Source: Anas platyrhynchos
Lineage: Eukaryota > Chordata > Aves > Anseriformes > Anatidae
Assembly (NCBI RefSeq): GCF_047663525.1
Contig: NC_092589.1
Span: 77,984,501-78,048,500 of the forward strand
Length of the DNA stretch: 64,000 nt
Reading direction: 5' to 3'
Position 1 is the first letter of the stretch. Each line of letters starts with the position of its first letter. Positions 36,501 through 49,237 of the stretch are shown here, piece by piece. Made by a program: the position numbers and the translations under genes. The notes under the pieces were generated by a model, which was not told where the DNA came from, searched no databases, and saw only the letters and a list, made by a program, of their open reading frames with translations.

Positions 36501-39500
36501 AGGAACAAAATGCAGTGATGTGTCCTGTTGCCTCTGGGCACTGTGTAGATGAAGGCCTTAGAACAAACCACTTTTCTTCACTGGCTGTGAGTAGTACGTA
36601 TTAAAATGCATCACCTAGCTCTGAATACTGAAAGAATTTGAACACGTTTTTTATTTTCCTTTAGTAAGTACATTTAAAGATCTTATTTATTAAATATAAA
36701 CACTTTCAGATGATGATTTTGTTTCTTTCTTATCCATTTCCCATTTCTGTCCGAAAAATAGCATAGGGGAGATGAGTTGAAATGGGTAAAAAATGAGAAA
36801 TGTTTTTTGGCCAATTTTCTTGCGATATTTGTAGGAGTACTTCTGTGTGCTCATACACAGATGCATAAAGAAAGTGATGCAATTGCTAGAACATTTGTGT
36901 AGTATGTGGTTTTGATTAGCAGAGAAAGTTTTATGCTAAATTTGGTAATGAATCTGCTCACTTGAAAGCCAGCATGTCTTAGAGTTGCCAACGTATGAAA
37001 ATTAATATTTCTTAAGGATAACAGTGAAAGTACAAATGCAATACAGCATCAAGAGCTTTCAAATGCAGCTCATAAACTAACATTAGCAGTTTTAAATAAG
37101 TTTTGTTTTGGTTTTTGATCATTCTGCTGTGGTTGGCATTGTTTGAATTAATCCAATGTTGAAGGTCTGCAGAGCTGCACAGAGTTGTTGCTGTCTGGTC
37201 ATATTGTTGTGCATCGAAACAGGAGGTGGCTCCGTGTCTGTCATGAGCTCTTCACGTCTGGCTTTGCACTTCCCTGCCTGATTTCTGTCCCCAGAATAGC
37301 AACAGTAGGGTGAAATAATCTCTTTGGGGAAAGCCGAAGGCTCTGGGCCATGCTGCGTTGCAGAGTGGCGGGGAAGTGGCAGTGGGTGCTGACACAAAAC
37401 CTGCTGGCACTGAAGCCAGCTGGCACAGCAAATTACTTCCTTTGAGCAACTTGCACAACGGTAAGTTGCTGTCTTGAGGGCATGTGATGTGGAGAAGATT
37501 GGAGGAATTTGTTACCTTGCATCCTCTTTCTTTCCAAACTGGTGCTTCAGTTCATCCCTAGTGAGAATCCTGAGCATAAAGGGAAAAAGGAGGGAACACT
37601 GAACAGCCTGTTCAGTGCACAGTCCAGGAGAAGCAGGTAACTGCTGGGTGTCTTCACAGGGACTGAAGTGTATTGCAGACTCATTCGCTTAGTTGGAACA
37701 CATCAAAAACGTCCGTGCCCAAGATTTTGGGACAGAGGTAGAGCTAGTCCAACAGAAATAAATCTTACCTCCTTCTGTCAAGTAAAGATTGGGAGATCTC
37801 CAGTTCTGTTGAATTTCTGGAGGTGCTCTTAATATTTCTACACTTCATAAGAGAAGTTAATATTTCTTAACTGTATTAAAATATGTTTTTAAAATGTGGG
37901 TTTTTTTTTCTTTATTGCCAGAGCTATTTAATTTTCTACTTTTTTTTAAGGTTATTTTAGTAAATATTGGCAAACTTTGTTCAGGGAATTACATATTTAG
38001 TTAAACAAGTGATGTCAGAGTTACCAAAATACATTTTTATTACTGCTAGTGGGATTTAACAGCTGGAAACAAACTGAATACATGCCGTGAAGCTGTTGGG
38101 TTCTTTGAAGGCTGGTGCTTATCTTGAACCGCAATTGTTACAGCTTTGTTTTTATGTAAGCAAGTTTATTTTGACAATGGAACCAATCTGGGTTCTGGAG
38201 GGGAAAATGGATTGAGGGGAGGAAGAAAGTTATTTACTTTTTGCTTGCTTTATGCTGAGTAACCTTACTTCAGGCACGTGAGTTTGCTTTTTCATCCTTT
38301 GTGCATGAAATGTTAGCTTAAAAGTGGCAGGGTGGTTCCCTTCTTAGTGGCTTTTTTTCACTCGACTGGTGCAAGAAAGTTGACTTCCTAGGTACATACA
38401 GATCAAAATGTAAACGTGTACAGTGAAAAAAAAAAGACATGGTATTGACCTACTAAAAGTATTAATATCATAAATATGTCATTGAAAAGTTAAAAAACAT
38501 ATATGGGCTTAATTAGGCAAGGAAAGATAGGGAAAATAATAAAGCAGGATTTGCCTGACACTCTTCTCTGTTCCTGAATTTGATCTGGTCTTGTATAAAG
38601 CCCCTCCTTCCCCACAGAAGGCATTTTCAGCTGATTTTTCTTTTTTTTTTTTTTTTTTTCATGAACTATACACACAATTTTTGTACCGGCTTCAATGTAA
38701 GTGGTCTCAAAACAAAGGTGACCTAGGGTTTTTCAGATTACCTGTTTTTAAAAAAGGGCTGTAAAATCCTCACCTGCGTTCATCTCTGCTTGACCCATCA
38801 TCTCACAACTTCGTGTGCAGTTGTGTGTGTGTTTTTGCAGCACGCTGCTTTCTTCGTGTGCAGTCATGCAGTTATTTATGTCAATGTGTAGCCACTGGGC
38901 ACGAGATCCCTTTGCAAGCAGGATCCACTGTAGTTGCACTTTTTGTGTGTGCTGTGAGCTGGCTCCGCTCAGCACGGTGCTAAATAAGAGTGGTCGGGGC
39001 TGTGTCCCTGGCTGCCCGGCCAGGCGGCTCTGGCTGCTTTCAGCTGGTGGCCCCTGAGGCAGGCAGGCTGTGTTTGTTCCTTCTGCTTTGCACTTGGCTG
39101 TGAGCCTCCTCTGCGTCGTAGGTGCTGCTTTGGTGACCTGAGGGAATATATTATCTGTATTTCTTACAAGTTTGGAGAGACAGCGTATGTGGGTGATGCC
39201 TTTCTAGCATGAAAACAAGGACTGTGTGTTCAACAGCATGAGGATTATATTGGTTGGGTGGAAAGCCTGTTGAGGAGTTGTTATCTGTACTGGCATTTGG
39301 GAACAGTTCCTGGACTGAAATATTCCCAAGCTGTGCCCAGGCTTGGTGTTCAAGAGGGCTGTGTGGAGCAGAGCAGGTGGCCACGCTCTGGCTCCCCGTA
39401 TGTGACAGGTTATCTGTGCACAGGAGGTACATATCACCGAAAGAAACCTGTTTGCTGCTACGGACACCCCCAACTTGTAGGAGCTGCTGTACCTCACCCC

Positions 39501-40225
39501 CTTCCTGCAGGGCTGGCCGGAGCCCTGCCACGGCTCCTGCTCTGGCAGGTCCCAGTGCTGGCACTGCCAGCCCAGGGGAAGTGTACAACACTGCACCAAA
39601 AATGCTTCTAATGACCTCAGGGGAGTGTGTGGTAAATATGCAATTAGGTAGGGATATTTGCTCATCAGATTTTAAGGCATGTTTTATGTAGGAATTATGA
39701 GTCCGCACAATACATCAAGTGTGTGTAGATGCTGACTTGTACCTGTTTGGTTCTCCGTGTAGTTGGTAAAGATCTGGTAATCATTTGTAATCTGTGTACC
39801 ATTTGGTGATGTTCCTTTGTCTCACTTAACGGCCTTGCATGAAACTAGTACAGAAAGTACACAGTTTTTCTCTACAACACAGGCAAGGTTATCATATAAG
39901 TAATGTCTTATCTACTTTCACTTTCTTTGAATTACATTTACTGACGAATGTTTTTGTCTTACAAACCTGTCGTGTCTTTCCTTGAACTCCATGTAGTAGT
40001 TAATTTCTTCACGCAAATGCAGAGAAAGCATACTAGTCTTCTGAAATCTTACAGTGGTGTTTTCAAGTGTTGCTCTAAAGGATGAACCATTTCTTCCAGC
40101 TTAAAATATTAAGCCAGCATTGCTTCAGCTTGCTTTGCAAGGCTTAAATGTAGCTGCAATTATGTAAGTTTCAGTTGTGTGATATTTCATGGGCATCTAT
40201 TTAAATATACAACTATTATTTTTAG
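30503..40225 (+). other. PNISR: PNISR intron 1
   Basis: A 9.7-kb intron between the non-coding exon and the ATG exon. It holds the end of the CpG island, a minus-strand CR1 (31141-31435), T-rich tracts and a GC-richer patch near 38800-39720 with several overlapping but unsupported open frames. I see no further exon. Confidence 0.65.
31141..31435 (-). mobile_element. CR1 LINE fragment, minus strand
   Basis: Read on + it begins GAGTGGCTGAGGTTGGAAGG, the complement of a CR1 3' end. On the minus strand it encodes the degraded tail WNRLPREAVKSPSLDIFKTH of CR1 ORF2. It is 5'-truncated, as is usual for CR1. Confidence 0.9.
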
Positions 40226-40256
40226 TTGAAATATAGACTATATAAAGACTTAAAAG

Positions 40257-40335
40257 ATGTGGGATCAACCTTGGCAGCAATGGCCTTTGAACCAACAGCA
40301 GTGGATGCAGTCATTTCAGCACCAACAAGATCCAA
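40257..40335 (+). CDS. PNISR: PNISR coding exon 1 (start codon)
   Basis: The exon begins at 40226 after atttttag. The ATG at 40257 has A at -3 and in-leader stops upstream. It encodes MWDQPWQQWPLNQQQWMQSF then QHQQDP, the invariant PNISR N-terminus. The donor is CCAA|gtaagt, splitting a Ser codon. Confidence 0.96.
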
Positions 40336-41573
40336 GTAAGTATATAGAAAGCTTTGGGGATTAAATTTTTTTTCTGTTGTAATTTGAATTTTTGAGTCTT
40401 TGTTACAGAGCATGGCTGAGAGTTGCTTTTCTGTGTCTGCTTTCGAGATAATACATTTATGGTGCTTTTCTCAACAACTAGAAGAAAGAGTCCATACGTT
40501 CATTTCAAATGTTTTGATGTCTTTAATATTTAATATAGGCCAGCAAACTGAGGGATTCTGGACAAATTATATTAACCATCTACCAGTCACTCGGATCTAC
40601 ATTTAGACTGCATTTACTTTTACAGAATCTGTATCCCTTTCAGTTCTTTATCTAAACTAAATCATAAGGAAGTTTTATTTCAGAAAATCTCCATTTTTGT
40701 TCAGTGCCTCTGTGGCAAAAAATACTAATGTAGATGTGTACACAGAACTCACTAGAAAATCAGTATGATACTTGGTTTAGGTTATGGCAGTGATGATCAC
40801 GATCAGTTGTTTGCGTTTTATTCCCATCAAAAAACACTTAGAACAGAGCGTTACTTACCTTAAATTGAGTGTGAGCTGACAGCAATTAAAGGTATTCAGA
40901 GAAATGCAGAAATGGATAGAGAGGATAGAGGAATGTATTTAATACTCAGGCAGAGTGATCAGGCTGACTGATTTAACATTTTCTGTCACTTAAATTTCTG
41001 TAACTTTGCTAGAGAGATTTCCTGATGTGATAATGAGCAGAAGATGTAGTGCTGTCCTCAGATGAGAGTGCAATTTATTTGTCTACTGGTGGGAACGACA
41101 GCAAAGAAAGAAGGGGAAGAGAACTAACATGAAAAAGCATTCCAAAACCTGTATTACTTAAAAAGCATACATTGCAAAATGTGATTTACTAACTATATTA
41201 GAGACTTAGAACAGTTCAGTCTCTATGAATTTAGAATTTAAGGCTATATATAGTTCTTTTTGACATCAAAATTAGTTTATTTATGGGGAAAAAAAGTGTA
41301 TTACCGTTATCTACTCAGTGTTAATGTGAACCTAAAATAATTTGCTTTACGGCATTTTGGACACGTGCAGGGAAACTCAACTTCAGCAAGTATGTACGCT
41401 TTAAGATTTGTTTTGTTTGTTTTACTCTACCCTGTAAAGAAGTTTTAATGGTGCTCGTGGTACTTGCTGAAGGCAAGCATTACCTGTTTCTCTTGAGCAA
41501 TGAGGTGTAATTGAGAAACAGTGTTAGATTTGAGAAACTTGAATACTAACCTTTTAAATTTCCTCTATTTTAG

Positions 41574-41759
41574 GCCAGATTGACTGGGCTGCATTAGCTC
41601 AAGCATGGATTGCTCAGCGAGAAGCCTCAGGGCAACAGAGTGTAGTGGAACAACAAGGAATGATGCCAAATGGACAGGATATTTCAGGAATAGAGTCTGG
41701 TCCAAACAACCATAATAATTTTCAGGGGGATCCCAACTTCAACAGAATGTGGCAGCCAG
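41574..41759 (+). CDS. PNISR: PNISR coding exon 2
   Basis: The acceptor is tctattttag and the donor is CCAG|gtttgc. It encodes residues 27-88: QIDWAALAQAWIAQREASGQ then QSVVEQQGMMPNGQD and FNRMWQP. The Trp/Ala segment is the most conserved part of the N-terminus. Confidence 0.96.
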
Positions 41760-42381
41760 GTTTGCTCTCCTTCCCATTCTTTTTTTTTTTTTCTATATAA
41801 TGAAATTTTATTTTTGTCAGGCATTTTTGGGTTGAATGTGCCCTGTCTCTCAGGTGTCAACATGCAATACTACCAGTAGCAGCAGCTAATTAGTTGAGCA
41901 TCACAGCTGCTGCTTTTCAGCCAGTGTTCCACAAAATGGGTAACAAAGGTCTTGTAACGCAGCTTGGTGATCTTTATATAAATGTGAAATATTTGTTCTG
42001 TCCTTGAATGTTGTAGAAAGGTAATGTGAATAGCAGTTCTGTATTTATTTCCCCCCAGTCTTATTCTTACATCGTTTATGTGTCATTGCTTATCTCGTGG
42101 CACTAGGAACTGCAGCACTGAGGGCAGCAGGCTGCTCCAGAATTACAAAACATCCATTGCTCTCCTGTAGCATAATACCTGCTTCTGGTATGATTTTGGC
42201 ATGTACAAAGAGTTAACCTAGCGAACTAGCAGATAGTAGCTTCTGGTGCCTTGAAATCTTTTAAAGAGAGTTGAGCAAAATTCTGTGCATAAAATATGGT
42301 GTTTTTTTTTCTATATCTAGTTAGTTTGTCTTTGTGTCTCATTTGTCTGGTTGTCATATGCATAACTTTTCAATTATCATA

Positions 42382-42695
42382 CAGTCATAGAATGGCCTAG
42401 GTTGGAAGGAACCTTAAAGCCTGTCCAGTTCCCAACCCCTTGCCATGGGCAGGGACACCTCCTGCCAGACCGGGCTGCCCAAAGCCCCATCCAGCCTGGC
42501 CTTGAGCACCTCCAGAGATGGGGCATCCACAGCTTCTCTGGGCAGCCTGTGCTAGTGCCTCATCACCCTCTGAGTGAAAAATTCCCAACATCTAATCTAA
42601 ATCTCTTCTTTTAGTTTGAAACCATTCCCCCTTGTCTGTGGCCACTATCTGCCCACATAAACAGTCACTCTCCATCTTTTTAATATGTGAGGTGA
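42382..42695 (-). mobile_element. CR1 LINE fragment, minus strand, in PNISR intron 2
   Basis: Starts CATAGAATGGCCTAGGTTGG with the inverted CR1 3' end, continues through GCCATGGGCAGGGACACCTC and reaches further 5' in the element than other copies here (CCATTCCCCCTTGTCTGTGG). Confidence 0.94.
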
Positions 42696-42905
42696 AAAAA
42701 AATCCTTAGTGCAAATTTTTTCACATAAAGTGGTATAAGTGAGGAAGATGTTTCCTTGATAATAAGGCATCATTTATTACATTATAAATGTTGGGAACCC
42801 AGTACTCCCACAGAACATGCAGAACAGGAAAGCATCCATTAAGGATTAGATCCAGAGTGGGAAAAACGTAACACATTGTGTTAATGGGAAACACTGTGCC
42901 ACCGT

Positions 42906-42996
42906 GTTATCATTTGGTAACCAAATATATGATAACATACAAATGATAACATTTGTATGTTATCATATATATCATTTGTATGTTATCATTTGGTAT
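42906..42996. repeat. Nested palindrome/hairpin in PNISR intron 2
   Basis: A 21-bp arm (42925-42945) pairs perfectly with 42950-42970 across a 4-nt loop. A further direct copy of the arm follows (42970-42994), and an inverted TTTGGT/ACCAAA pair lies just upstream. The whole is built from GTTATCATTTG-type units in alternating orientation. Confidence 0.9.
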
Positions 42997-43645
42997 ATCA
43001 TGCAGAGAATGTGTTGTTTTCCCGTTGTTTTGGGATGCTGATAAAAGACTGCTGATGTAGGCAGGGCCCAGCTTCCCCTAATTTAGTCAATGTCATTCTT
43101 AGTGTCTAATCGTCTCAGAAGACAAACTAAATCATAGTATACGTAGGTAGCCAATGTCGTCCTTCGCGTATTTACTGTTTATCTTTCTCCAGTGTCCTTC
43201 CAAGTTTCTGTGTCAATTCTGGATCTAAAAGTTATTTGCATGCTACTGAAAAGTGGCAAAATGGCAATATGAGAGCCAACTGCGTAACTAGCAGGCAGTT
43301 CCTTCTGAAGGGTGTCATGTTCCAGAAGTGAAAACAACATGTTGTGTGCAGCTTGCAAGCTTTCACATCAGTTGATTTCATGTAAACTGGGCATTTAAGT
43401 AGTGTCAGAAGTCAACATGAGCAAAAACTGTTGTAAGCTGTACTTAAAGGATAAAGGATTCTGTCTCTTAGAATACTTCAGAAACATTGATTTTGGAAAA
43501 AAAGTTTGAATAATCATCTAAATATGACCTTCAAGGATGACAGTGAGAGTGAAAGGAGTTGATGCCATCTTTGAACATGCAAATAAAAGAGTAACCAAGT
43601 AGAAAAACTGTTACCCCTATTTAGTTGTTATTATGATGCATCCAA

Positions 43646-43915
43646 TCATAGAATAGAGCATGCTGAGTTAGAAGGGTCCCACGAGGATCACAGAGCCCAT
43701 CTCCTGGCTCCGTGCAGGACCACACAAAAATCAGACCATGTGTCTGAGAGCATTGTCCAAATGCTTCTTCAGTACTGTGACCACTGCCCTGGGGAGCCTG
43801 CTCCAGGGCCCGGCCACTGTCTTGTCGAAAAGCCTTTTCCTAACACCCAGCCTGACCCTCCCCTGTTGCAGCTCCATGCCGTTCCCTCAGATCCTATCAC
43901 TGTCAGCAGAGAAAA
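43646..43915 (-). mobile_element. CR1-related LINE fragment, minus strand, in PNISR intron 2
   Basis: Starts ATCATAGAATAGAGCATGCT and contains a CR1-like core (GGGGAGCCTGCTCCAGGGCC, CCTTTTCCTAACACCCAGCC). It differs from the neighbouring copy and is probably another CR1 subfamily. Confidence 0.85.
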
Positions 43916-44720
43916 ATTATCATGCAAAGGATACTAAAAACTAGAAAAATGAAAAGAATTATTAAAGGGTTGGAAGCCACAACTTAATCTGAGAGGCTAA
44001 GTATTTTTATTGGTGAAAGTTAAAAGGTAGTAACAATCAGTGTCTGTAAGTATTTATACAGTGGATATAATTTTTGGACTGATGTTCTAAGAAGACAGAG
44101 CTTATGACCACACAAGCTATTAATTCCTCAAAATCTCTGAACTGTAACTTCAGCCAATTGTAACTTCAGTTTGATGGTTTATAGCCGTAGCTTATGCTGG
44201 GACCTGTGCCTGGATACTGGAAGCTCCAGGGAATCATCCTTTATCAAAACATGTCTGCATAAACCAGGATTCAGTGGTTCTGCTGCTCACAGAACTACTT
44301 ACATTTAGAAAAAAAACTAGTATAAAAGTATTATGCAAAGGAATAAAATAGGTCATTATTTTAAAAGCTAAAATAACAGAAGTAGAGAAGTAGGAGCAGT
44401 TCTTCTAACAGTTGACATGATTTCTAAGTGCTGTAATGGATGCAATAATACTGGAAATTAACTAAAACAAACTGACAGATCCTTCTCCCTATCCTCCCCC
44501 CCCCAAATGTATGTTCTAGTTCAGCTACAGCTTATATGTATTTCCTTCACTTAGTTATATTACTGAGATAGTAAAGTACAGCCTGTAGGCTGATGATTTG
44601 CCATATCTTTATCATCTGTGTTGCTTTGAGGAACCTTCTGATAAACAGAACACTGAGTGATGGGTGACTCATATAGACATTATTAACTTGTTATTGAATT
44701 GTATTCTGCATCCTACACAG

Positions 44721-44944
44721 AATGGGGAATGCCTCACCAACCCCCTCACCCACCTCCCGATCAGCAGTGGATGGCTCCAACCCCAGGTCAAATGGAAATT
44801 GTTCCTCCATCTGAAGACAGCAACAGTCAGGACAGTGGGGAGTTTGCTTCTGACAACAGGCATATATTTAACCAGAACAATCACAACTTTGGGGCACCTC
44901 CCGATAACTTTGCAATGGGGCCAGTGAACCAGTTTGACTATCAG
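44721..44944 (+). CDS. PNISR: PNISR coding exon 3
   Basis: The acceptor is cctacacag and the donor is CAG|gtgaaa. It encodes residues 89-163: a Pro/His/Gln-rich start (WGMPHQPPHPPPDQQW) and then PPSEDSNSQDSGEF, DNRHIFNQNNHNFG and NQFDYQ. Read through, the frame runs into intron to a stop at 45076. Confidence 0.96.
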
Positions 44945-45304
44945 GTGAAACATATTTGTTGCTTTAATATTGTAGACGTGCAGAGTCCCTTCCGTGGATG
45001 TGTTCCTCTAATATCACCTAGCGGCGACTTTCATTCTTCAGTTCTACAAACAACTACAGAATCTGTTATCTGCTAAGATACATTTTTACCAAATACTTTA
45101 CAGAAGAAGACTTTTAGAGTTTTCTGTTCTATTGAGGCCAATGTTTTTTTCTAGACTAGTAATGAGAAATGGCTGTTGTCTGCAATATTAAAATGAATCA
45201 CTGTTTTCTAGTATATAAACTAACATTATGAAGTTTTGTGTTTTTTTTTTAAACAGGGAATAAAGGTCAGAAATATCTACTTAAATACACTAGATAATGT
45301 ACCG

Positions 45305-45388
45305 TAGGGAAACAGTCTCCTATTTGCAGGGAGATAGACTGGATGATCCACTGATCTTTTCCATATCTCTCTACTGTGATTCTTTGAA
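45305..45388 (+). mobile_element. Degenerate CR1 3' end, plus strand, in PNISR intron 3
   Basis: AGATAGACTGGATGATCCAC followed by CTACTGTGATTCTTTGAA resembles the decayed CR1 terminus. Confidence 0.65.
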
Positions 45389-46578
45389 TAAACAATGGTA
45401 TTTATAAAAAAAAATCCACATCCAATTTTTTCTTCATTCTGGCATACAAGTTGTATAGCACAATGAAACCGTAGGTGGTTTGAGCACTAATCATAGAAAG
45501 AGGCATTGCACAAATCTTTAAATGTAGAGCTTTTGGATCTTTCTCCAAATTTCAGTATTTTTCTCTCAAAACTCTTGATGTAAATGGCAAACTATACCTT
45601 TTGAAATGTCTACATCCTGTTCATAAACGAACCCAAGGGCAGGCTGGTAGAGTTGTGTTTCTGCCTTCTGGCCTACTTCTCTCTCTTACTCAGTTTTCAT
45701 GTTCAGCTATGTTGATAGGCAGTGAACCATTCATTTTCAATTACACTAGGTTTATAATGGTTTCCTATGTTTACTATTCGGAGACCAAATCTTAAAATGA
45801 ATTTCTCAAAATTTTCTAAATACTACAAAAAACTTGTTTTGCAGAGAATAATGCAGGAACTTAGATAAACAGTCAACAGAATATAATTGAAAACAAACAA
45901 CAAAACCCACTTGATGTTCTACCTTTCTTTCTAAACACCACTCTCTTAAACAATTTCATTAGGCTTCTGTGGATGCCAAATACTTTTAAAACAAAGAATC
46001 CCAATCATGTATGCCTCATGATTTGTGACTTTTGGATTGTAAATAGGTTGCTTAGAATCCAGGGTCTGTACTAAACTTGCACATTTGTGAACTTAATATT
46101 TTAATCAGCCATATTAAAAACACCTGTGAGTGGTTACTGGAAGGTATGCAGTACAAAATTATTTTTTTTGTACTCAGAACTCAAACTTTTAATTTTTGAC
46201 CTTAGTTTGTAGGTGTGAGGAAATGCTGATAACATGGCTGGAATTTTCAATATATTTTTTTTTCGTTTAGCTGCATGCTCTGTTGATAAGTTGGGAAGGA
46301 GCTGCTAGAGATAGATGGTGATTATAGGGCTTAACAGTTAGCACAATGCGAAAGACTGAAGCCCATTCGGTTTCACTAGTATCTCTGCTTAAACCTAAAT
46401 TTACTCATTGAATATTTAAGGAAAACCTGTTTCATAGGGACCACAGGAAAGGAAATTGAGAGACCTTGTAGCCTAGAAATGGTGGATTCCTACTTGCATG
46501 GATTTCTGTAGACCGACTTGCGCACATGCTGTGTACAGTGTTCAATGTGAAGGAAAATAAACTGCATTACTCTTTCAG

Positions 46579-46765
46579 CATGGGGCTGCTTTTGGTCCAC
46601 CTCAAGGTGGATTTCATCCACCTTATTGGCAGCCAGGACCACCAGGGCCGCCAGGTCCACCAGCACCTCCTGCACCTCCTCAAAATCGAAGGGAAAGACC
46701 CTCGTTCAGAGACCGACAGCGTTCACCTATTGCGATGCCTGTGAAGCAGGAGCCTCCACAGATTG
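46579..46765 (+). CDS. PNISR: PNISR coding exon 4
   Basis: The acceptor is ctctttcag and the donor is ATTG|gtacat. It encodes residues 164-225: HGAAFGPPQGGFHPPYWQPG, a collagen-like PPGPPGPPAPP run, then RRERPSFRDRQRSP and VKQEPPQI. VKQE looks like a sumoylation-type motif (inference). Confidence 0.96.
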
Positions 46766-47065
46766 GTACATGTTAACCACTCCTTAATGAAAAAACAAAA
46801 ACATAAGAACTGTGTTTAAAAAAATTGCAAAATGTGAAGACTTTTTTTCTTATAAAGAAAAAAAAAAAGGAAAGAAAAACCTATTGTAAACGCTTGTTTC
46901 TTTCACCACAATCATTGTTTGGATTTGTGTTTCACCACAAAATTGTTTGGATTTGGGTGGAGGGTTTGCTTGTTTGTGGCTTGCTTTTTTTTTTTTTTTT
47001 TTTTGTCCCCCGCTGTATTGGGGAAGGTTTTTCATTTTATAGAACTGTAAACTTTGTTTACGCAG

Positions 47066-47256
47066 ATGCCGTGAAGCGTAGAACTCTGCCTGCCTGGATT
47101 CGCGAAGGCCTAGAAAAGATGGAACGAGAGAAACAGAAAAAATTGGAAAAAGAGAGGATGGAGCAGCAACGTTCACAGATGTCTAAAAAAGAAAAAAAGG
47201 AAAATGAGGATGCTGAAGAAGGGGATGGCCCTCGGTTACCTCAGAAAAGCAAATTT
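47066..47256 (+). CDS. PNISR: PNISR coding exon 5 (basic coiled-coil segment)
   Basis: The acceptor is tttacgcag and the donor is TTT|gtaagt. It encodes residues 226-289: AVKRRTLPAWIREGLEKMER, then a Lys/Glu-rich helix and EDAEEGDGPRLPQKSKF. Reading into the intron adds VSRCLLG..TF before a stop, which is an artefact. Confidence 0.96.
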
Positions 47257-47838
47257 GTAAGTAGATGCTTGTTAGGTGTGTATTTCCTGAAATTGTTAAC
47301 TTTTTAGTCCCTTCAGAAGAGAGACTTTACATACCTGCCTATCTCTTTGTTTCTGTTGCTTAAAGTAAGGTGAAGCTGCTGCTTAAAATTCCCTTGTTGT
47401 TCGGAAGTTGTCAATGTCTATCTAAGATGTAGAAGTATATTACTTGATTTGAAGAAACAATGAAAAAATGTGCTTTTTGCTTTTCTGTTTTATTGGAAAC
47501 ATACATGGTCTTTTGAAATAAGTAGTTGAACAAACTTGGCTATCTGTATTTGCTAAACTGAGCCCATTTAAGTAGCCTTGTGTTGCATTTCCTTCAGCAG
47601 TTATCTCATTTGTGTGCAGTTCTGAGCACCTGTCTTGTAGTGAACTGGCAAGCATCTGTTTACTTGTGTGGGGAGAGAGGGACCTGTGTGTTCATTATGA
47701 GGAGAGAAAAGAAATTGGGTTTTATGATAACTGTAATAGAGTTTCCAGTGCAAAATAAATCAAGTTGATTATCGTAAGTAGAAGCTAATGAGCTTTACAT
47801 CTTGTTTTTTCCTGAAATGTGCAATGCTCTCCTTGTAG

Positions 47839-47976
47839 GACAGTGATGAGGAAGAGGAAGATGCTGAAAACACAGAAGCTGTAAGCATTGGGAAAATCAG
47901 CAGGAGTCCATCCCCAGCTCCTCAAGAGGAGCAAAGTGAACCAGAAATGACAGAAGAAGAAAAAGAGTATCAAATG
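47839..47976 (+). CDS. PNISR: PNISR coding exon 6
   Basis: The acceptor is ctccttgtag and the donor is ATG|gtatta. It encodes residues 290-335: DSDEEEEDAENTEA, then SRSPSPAPQEEQSE and MTEEEKEYQM. The acidic Ser stretch offers casein-kinase-type sites. Confidence 0.95.
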
Positions 47977-48483
47977 GTATTAATGTAGTTCTCACCAAGT
48001 ATTGTTTATTTGCTGATATTGTGGGCATAGCAACGTAAATCACTTTTTCTCTTCCTGATACTGTTAATAGAGGTATTTGATACATCATGCAGTGAGGCAG
48101 GGTTAAATCTGCATGTCTCTTACATAGATAAACATACAGGTTATAAAAACTCATATTTAGCCTATAAGCATATTTAACTTCATATTTAGTTGAAGAATAT
48201 AGTGAATATAATCTTTCCATTGACTGCTGTTAATTCTGTATTTCTGCTTAATTTGGCAAATTCCTAAAAACTTTATATATTAAATACTTCCACCTGAAAG
48301 CTATACTTCAACGTCAGTCCCTGAAAAAGGGGATTTAAAAAATGTTTTTTTGCAAGAACGTGCTGGAAACTTAAGTCTTGTACATGTGACAGTCTTATTG
48401 TGTCTGCTAAACAGTTATACCTTAAATCACAGTTGTACGCTAATTGTTTAACTGAAACCTTGTTAATGAAGGCCCTGGTTTCT

Positions 48484-48505
48484 GGGGGGGGGGGGGTGTG
48501 TGTGA
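48484..48505 (+). repeat. Poly(G) run with (TG)n tail in PNISR intron 6
   Basis: Thirteen consecutive G followed by TGTGTGTG. Such runs are length-unstable and error-prone in sequencing. Confidence 0.9.
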
Positions 48506-49137
48506 AAAGTTCTATGAGTGTATTTAAATTTTGCGCTGTGGCTTTGTGTATGTGGTGTTCTGTTTTTGGTTTTTGTTTTTTTTTGTAAGCATGTCACCAG
48601 GTTGAACAGCTTGGAGAACCAGCTACTAACAACTCAGGTTTTTATAATAAATAAAGACTAATAAAATCCTATGTCAGTAACCTCTGATGCAGGATGGGAG
48701 TGAGTGTGACAGTATGCCAGACAGAAATGTGTTTTTTATTTTTGAAAGAACAAATAGGTTCGATCTAAGCATAGTTCTGATTATATATTCGTTTTTTGCA
48801 TCATCTTTGACATTAGCAGTTAGTGCCCTGCCTAGCCGTGTATAATACATGTGGTTATAGTTCACAGTCAAAATACAGGCTGTTCTGCCACTTTTGATTG
48901 CAGGTCAAATGTAAATAATTTCAAACTTAAGTTTTTGAGTCATGTCTGCTGAAAGGAAGCATTAACAAATATGCAGGAGAGTAGTTTCATAGCCATCAAA
49001 AGAATTGATTTTTTTATGGATGTAATTTAAATGCAGAATTCATTCAAGAGGTTTTGTCCTTTAATTTTGTATATATTTTATAAAAATATATTTTATATAT
49101 ATGGTCTTTAATTATAATTTTATATACTTTTTTTCAG

Positions 49138-49237
49138 ATGGTGATGACAAAAATGCTGCTGACGGAGATTCTTTTAGATGTCACAAATGAAGAAATATAT
49201 TACGTGGCCAAAGATGTACACCGTAAAGCAACTAAAG
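49138..49237 (+). CDS. PNISR: PNISR coding exon 7
   Basis: The acceptor is tttttttcag and the donor is AAAG|gtatgc. It encodes residues 336-368: MVMTKMLLTEILLDVTNEEI then YYVAKDVHRKATK. This helix is very highly conserved with mammals (the human sequence has LLTKMLLTEILLDVTDEE). Confidence 0.95.
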
